DNA from: Pollutimonas sp035515055
GTDB lineage: Bacteria; Pseudomonadota; Gammaproteobacteria; Burkholderiales; Burkholderiaceae_B
DNA: 64,000 nt
Assembly (NCBI GenBank): GCA_035515055.1
Contig: DATJBV010000050.1
Span: forward strand, 43,189 to 107,188
Reading direction: 5' to 3'
Numbering within the stretch: the stretch's first letter is position 1; every line of letters starts with the position of its first letter. Below, piece after piece: positions 8,375 through 16,227 of the stretch. The position numbers and the translations under genes are program-made. Below the pieces are notes generated by a model that saw nothing but the letters and a program-made list of their open reading frames with translations, searched no databases and had not been told where the DNA came from.

Positions 8375-9226
8375 ATGGAACAGGCAATGAACCCGATGGC
8401 GCATCACACACGGCCCTATGCCTTGCATAGCGCAAGTACGTTCATCTGGGAGGCGTCCGCGGACGGCAAGGTGGGCACCATCACCTTGAATCGGCCCGAG
8501 CGCAAGAACCCGCTCACATTCGACTCGTATGCCGAATTGCGCGACTTGTTCCGCAGCCTGGCGTATGCCAGCGATATCAAGGCGGTCGTCATCACGGGCG
8601 CGGGAGGCAATTTTTGTTCAGGCGGCGATGTGCATGAAATCATCGGCCCGTTGACCCGCATGGCGATGCCCGAACTGTTGGACTTCACGCGCATGACAGG
8701 CGATCTGGTCAAGGCCATGCGGGCCTGCCCGCAGCCTGTCATTGCCGCGGTCGACGGCGTGTGCGCCGGCGCTGGCGCCATGATCGCTTTGGCCGCCGAT
8801 ATGCGCGTGGGAACGCCGCGCGCGCGCACTGCGTTTTTGTTTTCCAAGGTGGGCCTGGCGGGAGCCGACATGGGTGCCTGCACCCTCTTGCCGCGCATGA
8901 TAGGACAGGGGCGGGCGTCCGAGCTTCTCTATACCGGGCGGGCGATGACGGCCGACGAAGGGCTGGCATGGGGTTTTTTCAATAGCCTGCATTCACCGGG
9001 CGCCGAGCGTGACGCCGCGACGGATCTGGCTCGCCAGTTGGCCGACGGACCGACATTCGCGAACGGCGTGACCAAAAAGCTGCTTTTGCAGGAGTGGTCC
9101 ATGAGCCTGGATGAAGCAATCGAAGCCGAGGCGCAGGCCCAGGCAATTTGCATGCAGAGCCGCGATTTCCAACGCGCGTACGATGCCTACGCAAACAAAG
9201 AAAAGCCGATTTTCCAGGGAGACTGA
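8375..9226 (+). CDS. Crotonase-fold (enoyl-CoA hydratase family) enzyme, possible ring-opening hydrolase
   Basis: A 283-residue member of the crotonase superfamily. The oxyanion-hole regions are clear: GGNFCSGGDVHEI and DGVCAGAGAMIALAAD. At the places where true enoyl-CoA hydratases carry their two catalytic glutamates (the GCELA and QPEI motifs) this protein has AMIAL and FSKV, so ordinary hydratase chemistry is doubtful. An acidic residue is present slightly further on, in GLAGADMGACTLLPR, near where MenB-type enzymes and 4-chlorobenzoyl-CoA dehalogenase have an aspartate. The start at 8375 is chosen because AAAGGGGAAG precedes it; an upstream frame to 8258 overlaps the SDR and is arginine-rich. 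Inferred role: ring cleavage or another acyl-CoA step of the pathway. Confidence 0.8.
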   Translation: MEQAMNPMAHHTRPYALHSASTFIWEASADGKVGTITLNRPERKNPLTFDSYAELRDLFRSLAYASDIKAVVITGAGGNFCSGGDVHEIIGPLTRMAMPELLDFTRMTGDLVKAMRACPQPVIAAVDGVCAGAGAMIALAADMRVGTPRARTAFLFSKVGLAGADMGACTLLPRMIGQGRASELLYTGRAMTADEGLAWGFFNSLHSPGAERDAATDLARQLADGPTFANGVTKKLLLQEWSMSLDEAIEAEAQAQAICMQSRDFQRAYDAYANKEKPIFQGD

Positions 9227-10399
9227 GTGGCCGACAACGACTGGCTCGAGTGGCCCTTCTTCGACGACAGGCATAGGCATCTGGCTCATGAGTTGCAGTC
9301 ATGGTGTGACGGCCTCGGTCGGCCCGCCGACTCTCACGACACCGACGCGGCCTGCCGCGCATGGGTTGCCGCACTGGGGGCGGCGGGATGGTTAGGGGTT
9401 GCGGTGCCCGCAGGACCAGGCGGCGCATGGGGCGGGCGATGGTCGCAAATAGATTCACGCGCCGTATGCGTCATGCGCCAGACCCTTGCGCGCCACGATG
9501 CGCTGGCCGATTTCTCCTTCGCCATGCAAGGACTGGGCAGCGGGGCCATTGCCTTGGCGGGAAGCGACGCGCTGCGCCAGCATTATTTGCCGCGGGTAGC
9601 CGCGGGCGATGCAATCGCGGCGTTTGCCTTATCCGAGCCGGACGCCGGCTCCGACGTGGCCGCGCTGTCGTGCAGCGCCAGTCTCGACGGACAAAGCTAT
9701 GTGCTCGACGGCTGCAAAACCTGGATATCCAATGGCGGCATTGCCGACTTCTATTGTGTCTTCGCCCGCACTGGCGAAGCGCCCGGCGCCCGGGGCATCA
9801 GCGCCTTCGTAGTGGACGCGGGCACGCCGGGGCTTTCCATCTCGAATCGTATACAACTGATGGCGCCGCATCCCATGGCTACCCTGGAATTCGACAATTG
9901 CCGGGTGCCAAGCTCGCATTTGCTGGGAGAGGCCGGGAGCGGATTCAAGCTTGCCATGATGACGCTCGACATTTTTCGCGCGTCGGTGGCGGCGGCAGCG
10001 GTGGGGCTGGCGCAGCGGGCGCTCGGAGTAGCGGTCCAGCGGGCCGGCTCCAGGCGCATGTTCGGTCAAATGCTGGGCGATCTCCAACTCACCCAGGCGG
10101 CGCTTGGCGATATGGCTTGCGATATCGACGCCGCCGCGCTGCTCACGTATCGCGCGGCGTGGCGGCGCGACGTGCAAGGCCAGCGCACGACCCGCCAGGC
10201 GGCAATGGCCAAGATGTTCGCGACCGAGTCGGCGCAGCGCGTCATCGACCGCGCCCTGCAGATGTTCGGCGGGGCGGGTGTGGTGGCGGGCGCGCCCGTT
10301 GAAAAGCTGTATCGCGAAATCCGTGCATTGCGCATATATGAAGGCGCCACCGAAGTTCAGCAATTGATCATCGGCCGGGACCTGCTCAAGGATGATTGA
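9227..10399 (+). CDS. Acyl-CoA dehydrogenase of the aromatic-CoA operon
   Basis: A 390-residue FAD acyl-CoA dehydrogenase that should introduce a double bond next to the thioester and pass electrons to ETF. Seen: FALSEPDAGSDVAALS and the flavin-contacting KTWISNGGIADFYCVFART in the middle domain, ALQMFGGAGVV and the catalytic glutamate in LRIYEGATEVQQLIIGRD at the C-terminus. Translation starts at a GTG at 9227, directly after the stop of the preceding gene at 9226, so the two are tightly coupled. Within a 2-aminobenzoyl-CoA route it fits the beta-oxidation-like steps after dearomatisation. Confidence 0.9.
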   Translation: MADNDWLEWPFFDDRHRHLAHELQSWCDGLGRPADSHDTDAACRAWVAALGAAGWLGVAVPAGPGGAWGGRWSQIDSRAVCVMRQTLARHDALADFSFAMQGLGSGAIALAGSDALRQHYLPRVAAGDAIAAFALSEPDAGSDVAALSCSASLDGQSYVLDGCKTWISNGGIADFYCVFARTGEAPGARGISAFVVDAGTPGLSISNRIQLMAPHPMATLEFDNCRVPSSHLLGEAGSGFKLAMMTLDIFRASVAAAAVGLAQRALGVAVQRAGSRRMFGQMLGDLQLTQAALGDMACDIDAAALLTYRAAWRRDVQGQRTTRQAAMAKMFATESAQRVIDRALQMFGGAGVVAGAPVEKLYREIRALRIYEGATEVQQLIIGRDLLKDD

Positions 10400-12065
10400 C
10401 ATGGAAGAATCAGCGCATATCGACACCTTCGCCCGCGATCATTTGCCGCCGCCCGAGCAATGGCCCGACTTGTTGCTGGATGGCAATCCCGACGTGGCGT
10501 ACCCGGCCCGCATGAACTGCGCGACTGCGCTCCTCGACGATCGCGTTGCACAGGGACATGGCGACGATATCGCCCTGCGTTGGCGCGAAGGGTCGCTGCA
10601 TCGGACCATGACTTATCGCGCGCTCATGCACCTGGTCAACCGCATTGCCCATGTACTGGTTGACGATATGCACTTGCAGCCGGGCAACCGCGTGCTTCTG
10701 CGCGGGCCCAATAATGTCATGATGGCGGCAGCTTGGCTGGCGGCGGTAAAGGCGGGTCTTGTCACCGTGCCGACCATGCCGTTGCTGCGCTCCTCCGAGC
10801 TGAAAAAAATAATCGACAAGGCACAGGTGCAGGCGGTCTTATGCGATCGGCGGTTAAGCGCCGAGATCGAGCATTGCATGGACAGCCGGCATTCCGATTA
10901 CTGTGCCGGAATAGCGCAGGTGCGCTATTTTCATCACGATGACCCCGATGCACTGGAAAGCCTGGCATCCGGCAAGCCCGAGCACTTCGCCGCATGCGGC
11001 ACCGCCATCGACGATGTGTGCCTTATTGCCTTCACTAGCGGGACGACCGGCAAACCCAAGGGCTGCATGCATTTTCATCGCGATGTCCTTGCCATGTGCG
11101 ACACGTTTTCTCGGCATATTCTGAAGATGTCGCCAGGGGATATCGTATGCGGGACGCCGCCGCTGGCATTTACATTCGGCCTGGGCGGGCTGCTTTGCTT
11201 TCCCTTGCGAGCCGGCGCCAGCGCCGTCCTTGCCGAAAAGCTCACGCCGGCGGAACTGCTTGGGCTCGTGCAAGACTTTCGCGCCACCACCATATTTACC
11301 GCACCGACCTTTTATCGCCAGATGGCTGCCCTGGCCGGGTCGTTCGACCTGACGCCGCTCACGCGTTGTGTTTCGGCGGGTGAAGCCTTGCCGGATGCGA
11401 CTCGGCAGTTATGGAAGCAAGCCACGGGTATCGAAATGACCGACGGTATCGGAGGCACCGAGATGATACATGTGTATGTGTCCAGCGCGCCCGGCGATGT
11501 GCGCCGAGGGGCGATCGGCAAGGTCGTGCCCGGCTACGTGGCGCGGGTCGTCGATGAAAAGCTGCGGGAGGTGGCCCGTGGCGTGATCGGACGCCTTGCC
11601 GTGAAGGGGCCTACGGGATGCCGCTACCTTGAAGACGAGCGTCAAATGGTATTCGTGCAGCGGGGCTGGAATTTGCCGGGCGACACCTTCTACATGGACG
11701 ACGACGATTACCTTTTCTATCAGGCAAGAAACGACGACATGATCGTTTCGTCCGGGTATAACATTGCCGGCCCCGAGGTCGAGGGCGCGTTGCTGCTGCA
11801 TGCGGCCGTTGCCGAATGCGGCGTCGTGGCGCATCCCGATGAAAAGCGCGGCAGTATCGTGAAGGCATTCGTGGTTCTGAAGCCGGGCTACGTTGGCAGC
11901 ACCGAGTTGATCCAGACTTTGCAAGATCACGTCAAGCAAACCATTGCTCCTTACAAATATCCGCGGGCTATCGAATTTATCGAAAACCTGCCGCGCACCG
12001 AGACTGGAAAGCTGCAGCGTTTCGTCTTGCGCCAGAAGACCATCGAACAGGAACGACGCTTATGA
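10392..12065 (+). CDS. abmG: Aryl-CoA ligase, probably 2-aminobenzoate-CoA ligase
   Basis: A 557-residue AMP-forming acyl-CoA synthetase. It activates the aromatic acid to its CoA thioester, the entry step of the pathway. Seen: the P-loop-like motif AFTSGTTGKPKGCMHFHRD at about residues 215-233, the aromatic-ligase stretch FTFGLGGLLCFPLRAGAS, GGTEMIHVYVS, the hinge region DDMIVSSGYNIAGPEVE and the catalytic lysine in PRTETGKLQRF near the end. The CMHFHRD variant after the P-loop is what I associate with 2-aminobenzoate-CoA ligases rather than benzoate-CoA ligases. The ATG at 10392 overlaps the upstream stop; an in-frame ATG at 10401 is the other option. Confidence 0.85.
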   Translation: MIDMEESAHIDTFARDHLPPPEQWPDLLLDGNPDVAYPARMNCATALLDDRVAQGHGDDIALRWREGSLHRTMTYRALMHLVNRIAHVLVDDMHLQPGNRVLLRGPNNVMMAAAWLAAVKAGLVTVPTMPLLRSSELKKIIDKAQVQAVLCDRRLSAEIEHCMDSRHSDYCAGIAQVRYFHHDDPDALESLASGKPEHFAACGTAIDDVCLIAFTSGTTGKPKGCMHFHRDVLAMCDTFSRHILKMSPGDIVCGTPPLAFTFGLGGLLCFPLRAGASAVLAEKLTPAELLGLVQDFRATTIFTAPTFYRQMAALAGSFDLTPLTRCVSAGEALPDATRQLWKQATGIEMTDGIGGTEMIHVYVSSAPGDVRRGAIGKVVPGYVARVVDEKLREVARGVIGRLAVKGPTGCRYLEDERQMVFVQRGWNLPGDTFYMDDDDYLFYQARNDDMIVSSGYNIAGPEVEGALLLHAAVAECGVVAHPDEKRGSIVKAFVVLKPGYVGSTELIQTLQDHVKQTIAPYKYPRAIEFIENLPRTETGKLQRFVLRQKTIEQERRL

Positions 12066-12472
12066 ATATCTTGCAGCCTCCAGGCTGGCTGGAACCGCGC
12101 GGCTATGCCAATGGCATCATGACCGAAATGGCTGTCGGCAGCCGGCTCTTGTTCGTCGGCGGTCAGGTCGGCTGGAACGACCGTCAGGAGTTCGAGACCG
12201 ACGACTTTGCCGAACAGGCCGCCCAGACATTACGCAATATCGTGGCGATTCTTGAAGAAGGGGGGGCGGGTCCGCAGCATATTACGCGCATGACATGGTA
12301 TGTGTGCGACAGGGACGAATACGTCGGCGCCTTGGGTGCCGTGGGACAGCATTACCGCAATATTATCGGCCGTCATTACCCCGCAATGACGGCCGTACAG
12401 GTAGGCGATCTTATCGAGGAGCGGGCGCGCATAGAAATAGAAGTGACTGCCGTCGTGCCGCCCGCCGCCTAG
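12062..12472 (+). CDS. RidA/YjgF-family enamine/imine deaminase in the aromatic-CoA operon
   Basis: A 136-residue member of the RidA (YjgF/YER057c/UK114) family, whose founding members hydrolyse enamine/imine intermediates to ketones and ammonia. Seen: GSRLLFVGGQVGWND, FAEQAAQTLRNIVAILEEGG and the C-terminal RARIEIEVTAV with the conserved arginine of the active site. It overlaps the ligase stop by four bases (ATGA), so it belongs to the same operon. The dearomatised product of 2-aminobenzoyl-CoA carries exactly a beta-enamine; a pathway-specific deaminase role is therefore inferred. It ends 3 bp from the convergent hemL stop with no obvious terminator between. Confidence 0.88.
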   Translation: MNILQPPGWLEPRGYANGIMTEMAVGSRLLFVGGQVGWNDRQEFETDDFAEQAAQTLRNIVAILEEGGAGPQHITRMTWYVCDRDEYVGALGAVGQHYRNIIGRHYPAMTAVQVGDLIEERARIEIEVTAVVPPAA

Positions 12473-12475
12473 CGT

Positions 12476-13753
12476 TTACATTTTGGCGAACACGCCTTGC
12501 GCGATGTCCAGCGTTTGCTCTATGACATCGTCGCCGTGCGCGCTGGACATGAATCCGGCTTCGAATGCCGACGGGGCGAAATAAACCCCCTTGATGAGCA
12601 TGCCGTGAAAGAAGCGCTTGAAGTGCTCGACATTGCACTCCGAGACTTCGGCGAAGGTAGTGGGCACAGCATCGCGGAAGTAAATGCCAAACATCCCGCC
12701 GACATAATCGGCGCTGAAGCTGACGCCGGCCGATTGCGCGTGCTTCGCCAGGCCCTCGGTCAGTTTCTTGGACTGCAATTCCAGGCGATCATAAAAGCCG
12801 GGTTCCGCAAGAAGTCGCAGCGTGACCAGGCCCGCGGCGACCGCCACGGGATTCCCCGATAGCGTTCCGGCCTGGTATACGTTGCCGACTGGCGCAATGT
12901 GTTCCATGATGTCGGCGCGGCCGCCGAATGCGCCCACCGGCATTCCGCCGCCGATAACCTTGGCCAGTGTTGTCAGGTCGGGGATGACGCCAGTCAAACC
13001 CTGGACGCCTTGCGGTCCGGCGCGCAGCCCTGTCATCACTTCGTCGAAAATCAGGAGCGCGCCGTATTGCGTGCACAGGGCGCGCAAACCTTCCAGAAAC
13101 CCGGGCACCGGCTTGATCAGGTTCATGTTGCCCGCAATAGGCTCGACAATAATGCAGGCGATTTCATTGCCGTATTGCTTGAATGCGGCTTCGACGGCTT
13201 CCAGGTTGTTGTAGTCCAGCACCAGGGTATGCCGGATGAAGTCGGAAGGAACGCCGGCCGATGTGGGATTGCCGAAGGTCAGCATGCCTGATCCGGCTTT
13301 GACCAGAAGGCTGTCGGCGTGGCCGTGGTAGCAGCCTTCGAACTTTATTATCTTCGAGCGCCCAGTCGCGCCGCGCGCCAGGCGGATGGCCGACATGGTG
13401 GCCTCGGTGCCTGAACTGACCAGCCGAACTTTTTCGATGGAGGGAATGCGGGCGGCGATCGCCTCGGCGATTTCTATTTCGCCTTCCGTGGGTGCGCCGA
13501 ACGACAGCCCGTCCACCGCGGCCTCTTGCACGGCGCGCACGACGTCCGGATGGGCGTGTCCAAGAATGGCCGGACCCCAGGACCCCACGTAGTCGATGTA
13601 CTTGACGTCGTCCGCATCCCACAGATAGGGACCCTGCGCGCGCTTGATGAAGCGCGGCGATCCGCCAACCGAGCGAAAAGCGCGAACGGGCGAGTTGACG
13701 CCGCCCGGTATGGTCTGGCAGGCGCGTTCAAATAAGGCAGTATTGCGAGTCAT
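12476..13753 (-). CDS. hemL: Glutamate-1-semialdehyde 2,1-aminomutase
   Basis: PLP enzyme that converts glutamate-1-semialdehyde to 5-aminolevulinate, the last step of the C5 route into haem. The 425-residue length is standard. Seen: start TIPGGVNSPVRAFRSVGG, RLVSSGTEATMSAIRLARG, the glycine-rich EGCYHGHAD, IIVEPIAGNM, IFDEVMTGLR and the PLP lysine in TTLAKVIGGGMPVGAFGGR, close to residue 265. A C5 pathway is expected in betaproteobacteria. It heads or stands apart from the thiD-thiE unit, with 79 bp between hemL start and thiE stop. Confidence 0.97.
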   Translation of the reverse strand: MTRNTALFERACQTIPGGVNSPVRAFRSVGGSPRFIKRAQGPYLWDADDVKYIDYVGSWGPAILGHAHPDVVRAVQEAAVDGLSFGAPTEGEIEIAEAIAARIPSIEKVRLVSSGTEATMSAIRLARGATGRSKIIKFEGCYHGHADSLLVKAGSGMLTFGNPTSAGVPSDFIRHTLVLDYNNLEAVEAAFKQYGNEIACIIVEPIAGNMNLIKPVPGFLEGLRALCTQYGALLIFDEVMTGLRAGPQGVQGLTGVIPDLTTLAKVIGGGMPVGAFGGRADIMEHIAPVGNVYQAGTLSGNPVAVAAGLVTLRLLAEPGFYDRLELQSKKLTEGLAKHAQSAGVSFSADYVGGMFGIYFRDAVPTTFAEVSECNVEHFKRFFHGMLIKGVYFAPSAFEAGFMSSAHGDDVIEQTLDIAQGVFAKM

Positions 13754-13832
13754 GGTCGTGGGTACTCATACAGAAGATAGGAAAAGGGTTTGCCGCCTTA
13801 GCATACCAAGCATGGCGGGCGAAGGGGCGCGC

Positions 13833-14486
13833 CTAGGCGAAAAGCGTTGCGCACCCAGCGGCGGCGGCGCGTATATCGGGGCGTTCGAACAGGCCGCTGA
13901 TCAGTGCAATGCTGTCGGCGCCGGCATGTACGACGGCGGCCGCATTGTCGGGCGTCAGGCCGCCGATGGCGACGACGGCGGGGCGCGGGCGCGATGGCTG
14001 GCTTTCCACCATGGCGCGGGCCTGGACGATATGCGCGAGCGTGGCCCGGGGGGCGTTGGGCTTGATGCTGGAGGGATACATGGCGCCAAAGGCGATGTAG
14101 TCCACGTCCGCCGACAGTGCCTGGGTGGCAAGGCCCGGGTCGTTATAACAGGAACAGCCCAGTATTTTTTCCGGCCCCAGCGCCAGGCGCGCGGCGGTAA
14201 GGCTGCCATCGTCGCGGCCCAGGTGCACGCCGTCGGCGTTGACCAACGCGGCCAACCGCCAGTCGTCGTTCACGATGAACACCAGGCCCAACTGTCGGCA
14301 ATGGTCGGCCACTCGGCGCACCTGGGCCAGCCCCGCTTCTGGAGTGCATGTCTTGCGGCGCCACTGCAACGCCACCATGCCGCCCTGGAACGCCGCATCG
14401 ACCGCATCGAGCAGCCGGTCGGTATCGTCCCATTCGGGAGTGATCCCATATAAGCCGCGCGGAAACCGAAGGCTGTCGGTGTTCAT
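13833..14486 (-). CDS. thiE: Thiamine-phosphate synthase
   Basis: ThiE joins the pyrimidine pyrophosphate (HMP-PP) and thiazole phosphate to thiamine phosphate. The 217-residue product has the TIM-barrel landmarks GLYGITPEW, GMVALQWRRK (the family's Q-R-K patch that holds pyrophosphate), VNDDWRLAALVNADGVHLGRDD, ILGCSCYND, YIAFGAMYPSSIKPNAP and AIGGLTPDNA. The ATG at 14486 overlaps the thiD stop (ATGA); a longer frame to 14759 would lie inside thiD and is rejected. Confidence 0.95.
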   Translation of the reverse strand: MNTDSLRFPRGLYGITPEWDDTDRLLDAVDAAFQGGMVALQWRRKTCTPEAGLAQVRRVADHCRQLGLVFIVNDDWRLAALVNADGVHLGRDDGSLTAARLALGPEKILGCSCYNDPGLATQALSADVDYIAFGAMYPSSIKPNAPRATLAHIVQARAMVESQPSRPRPAVVAIGGLTPDNAAAVVHAGADSIALISGLFERPDIRAAAAGCATLFA

Positions 14487-15298
14487 GGCATTGTCCGGTT
14501 GAAAAGCCGCTGGCCCATGCCCGGCTGGAAGCTGCGCGAGCCGACGGTTGCCAACAAAGGCATGGCGGCATTGACGGCTTGCTGCACATCGAGGCCTCGT
14601 GCCATTTGGGTTGCAATAGCGCAGGTCAGCGGACCATCTGCGTCGTTCAGCCGGGCCAGCGGAGCCTGCCAGGTCCATTGTGCCGTCTGCTTGTCGTGCC
14701 CTTGGAGCAAATAACTGCCGTGGCCCGGGCGCATGGGCGTGCCGCTGCTCAAGACCCACGTCGCGCCGAATTCCAGTAGCGTTTCGGCCGGGGTCTGCGC
14801 TTCACTACCGGCAAAGAACCCTTGGGCATGCCATTGTTCGAGCAGATGGTGGTCGGCGACGACGAGATCGGTTTGGGGCAGCAATAATTCGAAGATGGCA
14901 ATTTGCACGTCTTCGGTATCGATATCTTCCACCAGGGACTCGTCGGGCAACTGGCCGAGCTGGAGAATTAGGGGGACATGGTTATAGTCGGCGGCGATCT
15001 GTGCCAATACGCTGACCGATTCTGTTGTATAAAGTGGCCCAACCTTGATGGCCTGGATATTCATGTCTTCAAGCAGGCACCGAGCCTGGTCGTCGATAAG
15101 CTCCGGGCCCACTGGCTGGATTTCGTCGATGCTGGCCGTGTCACGCACTAGAATAGCGGTCAGTACGCTGAGTGCATGGCAGCCAAGCGTAGCGCAAGTA
15201 ACCGCTTCGGCGGGCAGACTACTTGCCCCGCTAGGGTCGAATGGACCGAAAATGAGCACTATAGGTGGCGTTGATGCTTGCACGGCGTCGATAATCAC
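14483..15298 (-). CDS. thiD: Divergent hydroxymethylpyrimidine kinase-like protein (ThiD/PfkB fold)
   Basis: ThiD phosphorylates hydroxymethylpyrimidine twice to feed ThiE. The 271-residue product is recognisably of this fold (GPFDPSGASSLPAEAVTCATLGCHALSVLTAILV at residues 18-51, IKVGPLYTTE near 86) and is translationally coupled to thiE. Several hallmark residues have changed: the usual DPSGGAGIQAD reads DPSGASSLPAE, the ITPN motif before the acidic residue reads VVADH, and the anion-hole/catalytic motif GTGCTLS appears as DGPLTCAIATQ. The aligned cysteine remains but the glycines do not. It may be a specialised or weakened kinase. Divergent from rubredoxin; gap 127 bp. Confidence 0.75.
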   Translation of the reverse strand: MIIDAVQASTPPIVLIFGPFDPSGASSLPAEAVTCATLGCHALSVLTAILVRDTASIDEIQPVGPELIDDQARCLLEDMNIQAIKVGPLYTTESVSVLAQIAADYNHVPLILQLGQLPDESLVEDIDTEDVQIAIFELLLPQTDLVVADHHLLEQWHAQGFFAGSEAQTPAETLLEFGATWVLSSGTPMRPGHGSYLLQGHDKQTAQWTWQAPLARLNDADGPLTCAIATQMARGLDVQQAVNAAMPLLATVGSRSFQPGMGQRLFNRTMP

Positions 15299-15425
15299 TT
15301 AAGGCGCAGGCGCCAGGCATGAATCCGGCGCGTTGCTATTGGGTTTAGTAACATTGACCCCATTCTAATAGAAGCACCGAAAGTCCGTGGAATTTCGGAT
15401 TTTCAAATTTAACTGAGTAACAAGT

Positions 15426-15590
15426 ATGCGTACGTGGATGTGTTTAATATGTGGATGGATCTATGATGAAGAAGCGGGGTTGCCTGAAGAAGGCATAGCG
15501 CCGGGCACGTTGTGGGAAGATGTTCCTCCCAATTGGGTTTGCCCCGAATGCGGCGCCCGGAAAGAAGATTTTGAACTGATCGAGGTGTAA
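15426..15590 (+). CDS. Rubredoxin
   Basis: A 54-residue iron protein with one Fe(S-Cys)4 centre that carries single electrons. The four ligands are in MCLICGWIYDEEAG (residues 6 and 9) and WVCPECGARKEDFE (39 and 42), with the usual GTLWEDVPPNW between. It is too short for many gene callers. Rubredoxin of this minimal type serves alkane hydroxylases or other oxidoreductases, but no such partner is adjacent, so its physiological partner is unknown. It stands divergent to thiD and 43 bp upstream of yqgE. Confidence 0.95.
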   Translation: MRTWMCLICGWIYDEEAGLPEEGIAPGTLWEDVPPNWVCPECGARKEDFELIEV

Positions 15591-15633
15591 GCCTATTAAG
15601 GTCAGTACTGCCACTTAGGCCCAGGAGAGCGTC

Positions 15634-16227
15634 ATGATCGCATCAGATAAACGGCCCGGCACGGAATCCAGCGTCGACTTGTCTCAGCAGCTTCTTGTTG
15701 CCATGCCCGGCAAAGTCGCCGGAAATTTGGCGAATACCGTAATTTACGTATGCGAGCATACCGAACACGGGGCGTTGGGTCTTGTCATCAACCGGCCCAC
15801 CGACCTCACGGTGGGCGACCTTCTCAAACGTATCGATCTTGAGCTTGCCCTCGAAATCGGTCCGGTGCAGGATTCGCCTGTGTTTTTCGGCGGCCCGGTC
15901 CAGACCGACCGCGGCTTCGTCCTCCATGCGCCAGCCGGCGACTACACCTCCAGTATTCCATTGGGTGAAATGGCACTGACAACCTCGCGCGACGTTTTGC
16001 AAGACGTCGCTCAAGGGCGCGGCCCCGCAAAATTGCTGGTCACGCTCGGATATGCCGGGTGGGGTGCCGGACAGCTTGAAAGCGAGATGTCCCAGAACGC
16101 CTGGCTGAATGTGGCCGCCACGCCGGAAATCCTTTTCAATGTTCCGTCCGAAAACCGCTACGAGGCGGCATTGGGACAGTTGGGCATCGACCCGCTCATG
16201 CTTGCGGGTGAAGCCGGACATGCCTGA
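15634..16227 (+). CDS. yqgE: UPF0301 family protein YqgE (AlgH-like)
   Basis: A 197-residue cytoplasmic protein of the conserved YqgE/AlgH family, biochemical role not established. Signatures seen: LLVAMPGKVAGNLANTVIYVCEHTEHGALGLVINRPTD at residues 20-57, VFFGGPVQTDRGFVLH near 87-102, and GYAGWGAGQLESEMSQNAWL. Its last codons overlap ruvX by eight bases, the standard yqgE-ruvX pair, so the two should be made together. Confidence 0.95.
   Translation: MIASDKRPGTESSVDLSQQLLVAMPGKVAGNLANTVIYVCEHTEHGALGLVINRPTDLTVGDLLKRIDLELALEIGPVQDSPVFFGGPVQTDRGFVLHAPAGDYTSSIPLGEMALTTSRDVLQDVAQGRGPAKLLVTLGYAGWGAGQLESEMSQNAWLNVAATPEILFNVPSENRYEAALGQLGIDPLMLAGEAGHA

Noticed and set aside
5212..12472. Reading the catabolic operon as a salicylate (gentisate-type) pathway
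   Set aside because: The N-terminal half resembles salicylyl-CoA 5-hydroxylase, but the OYE fusion, the ligase type and the RidA gene fit 2-aminobenzoate better and no ring-cleaving gentisate dioxygenase is present; kept only as an alternative.
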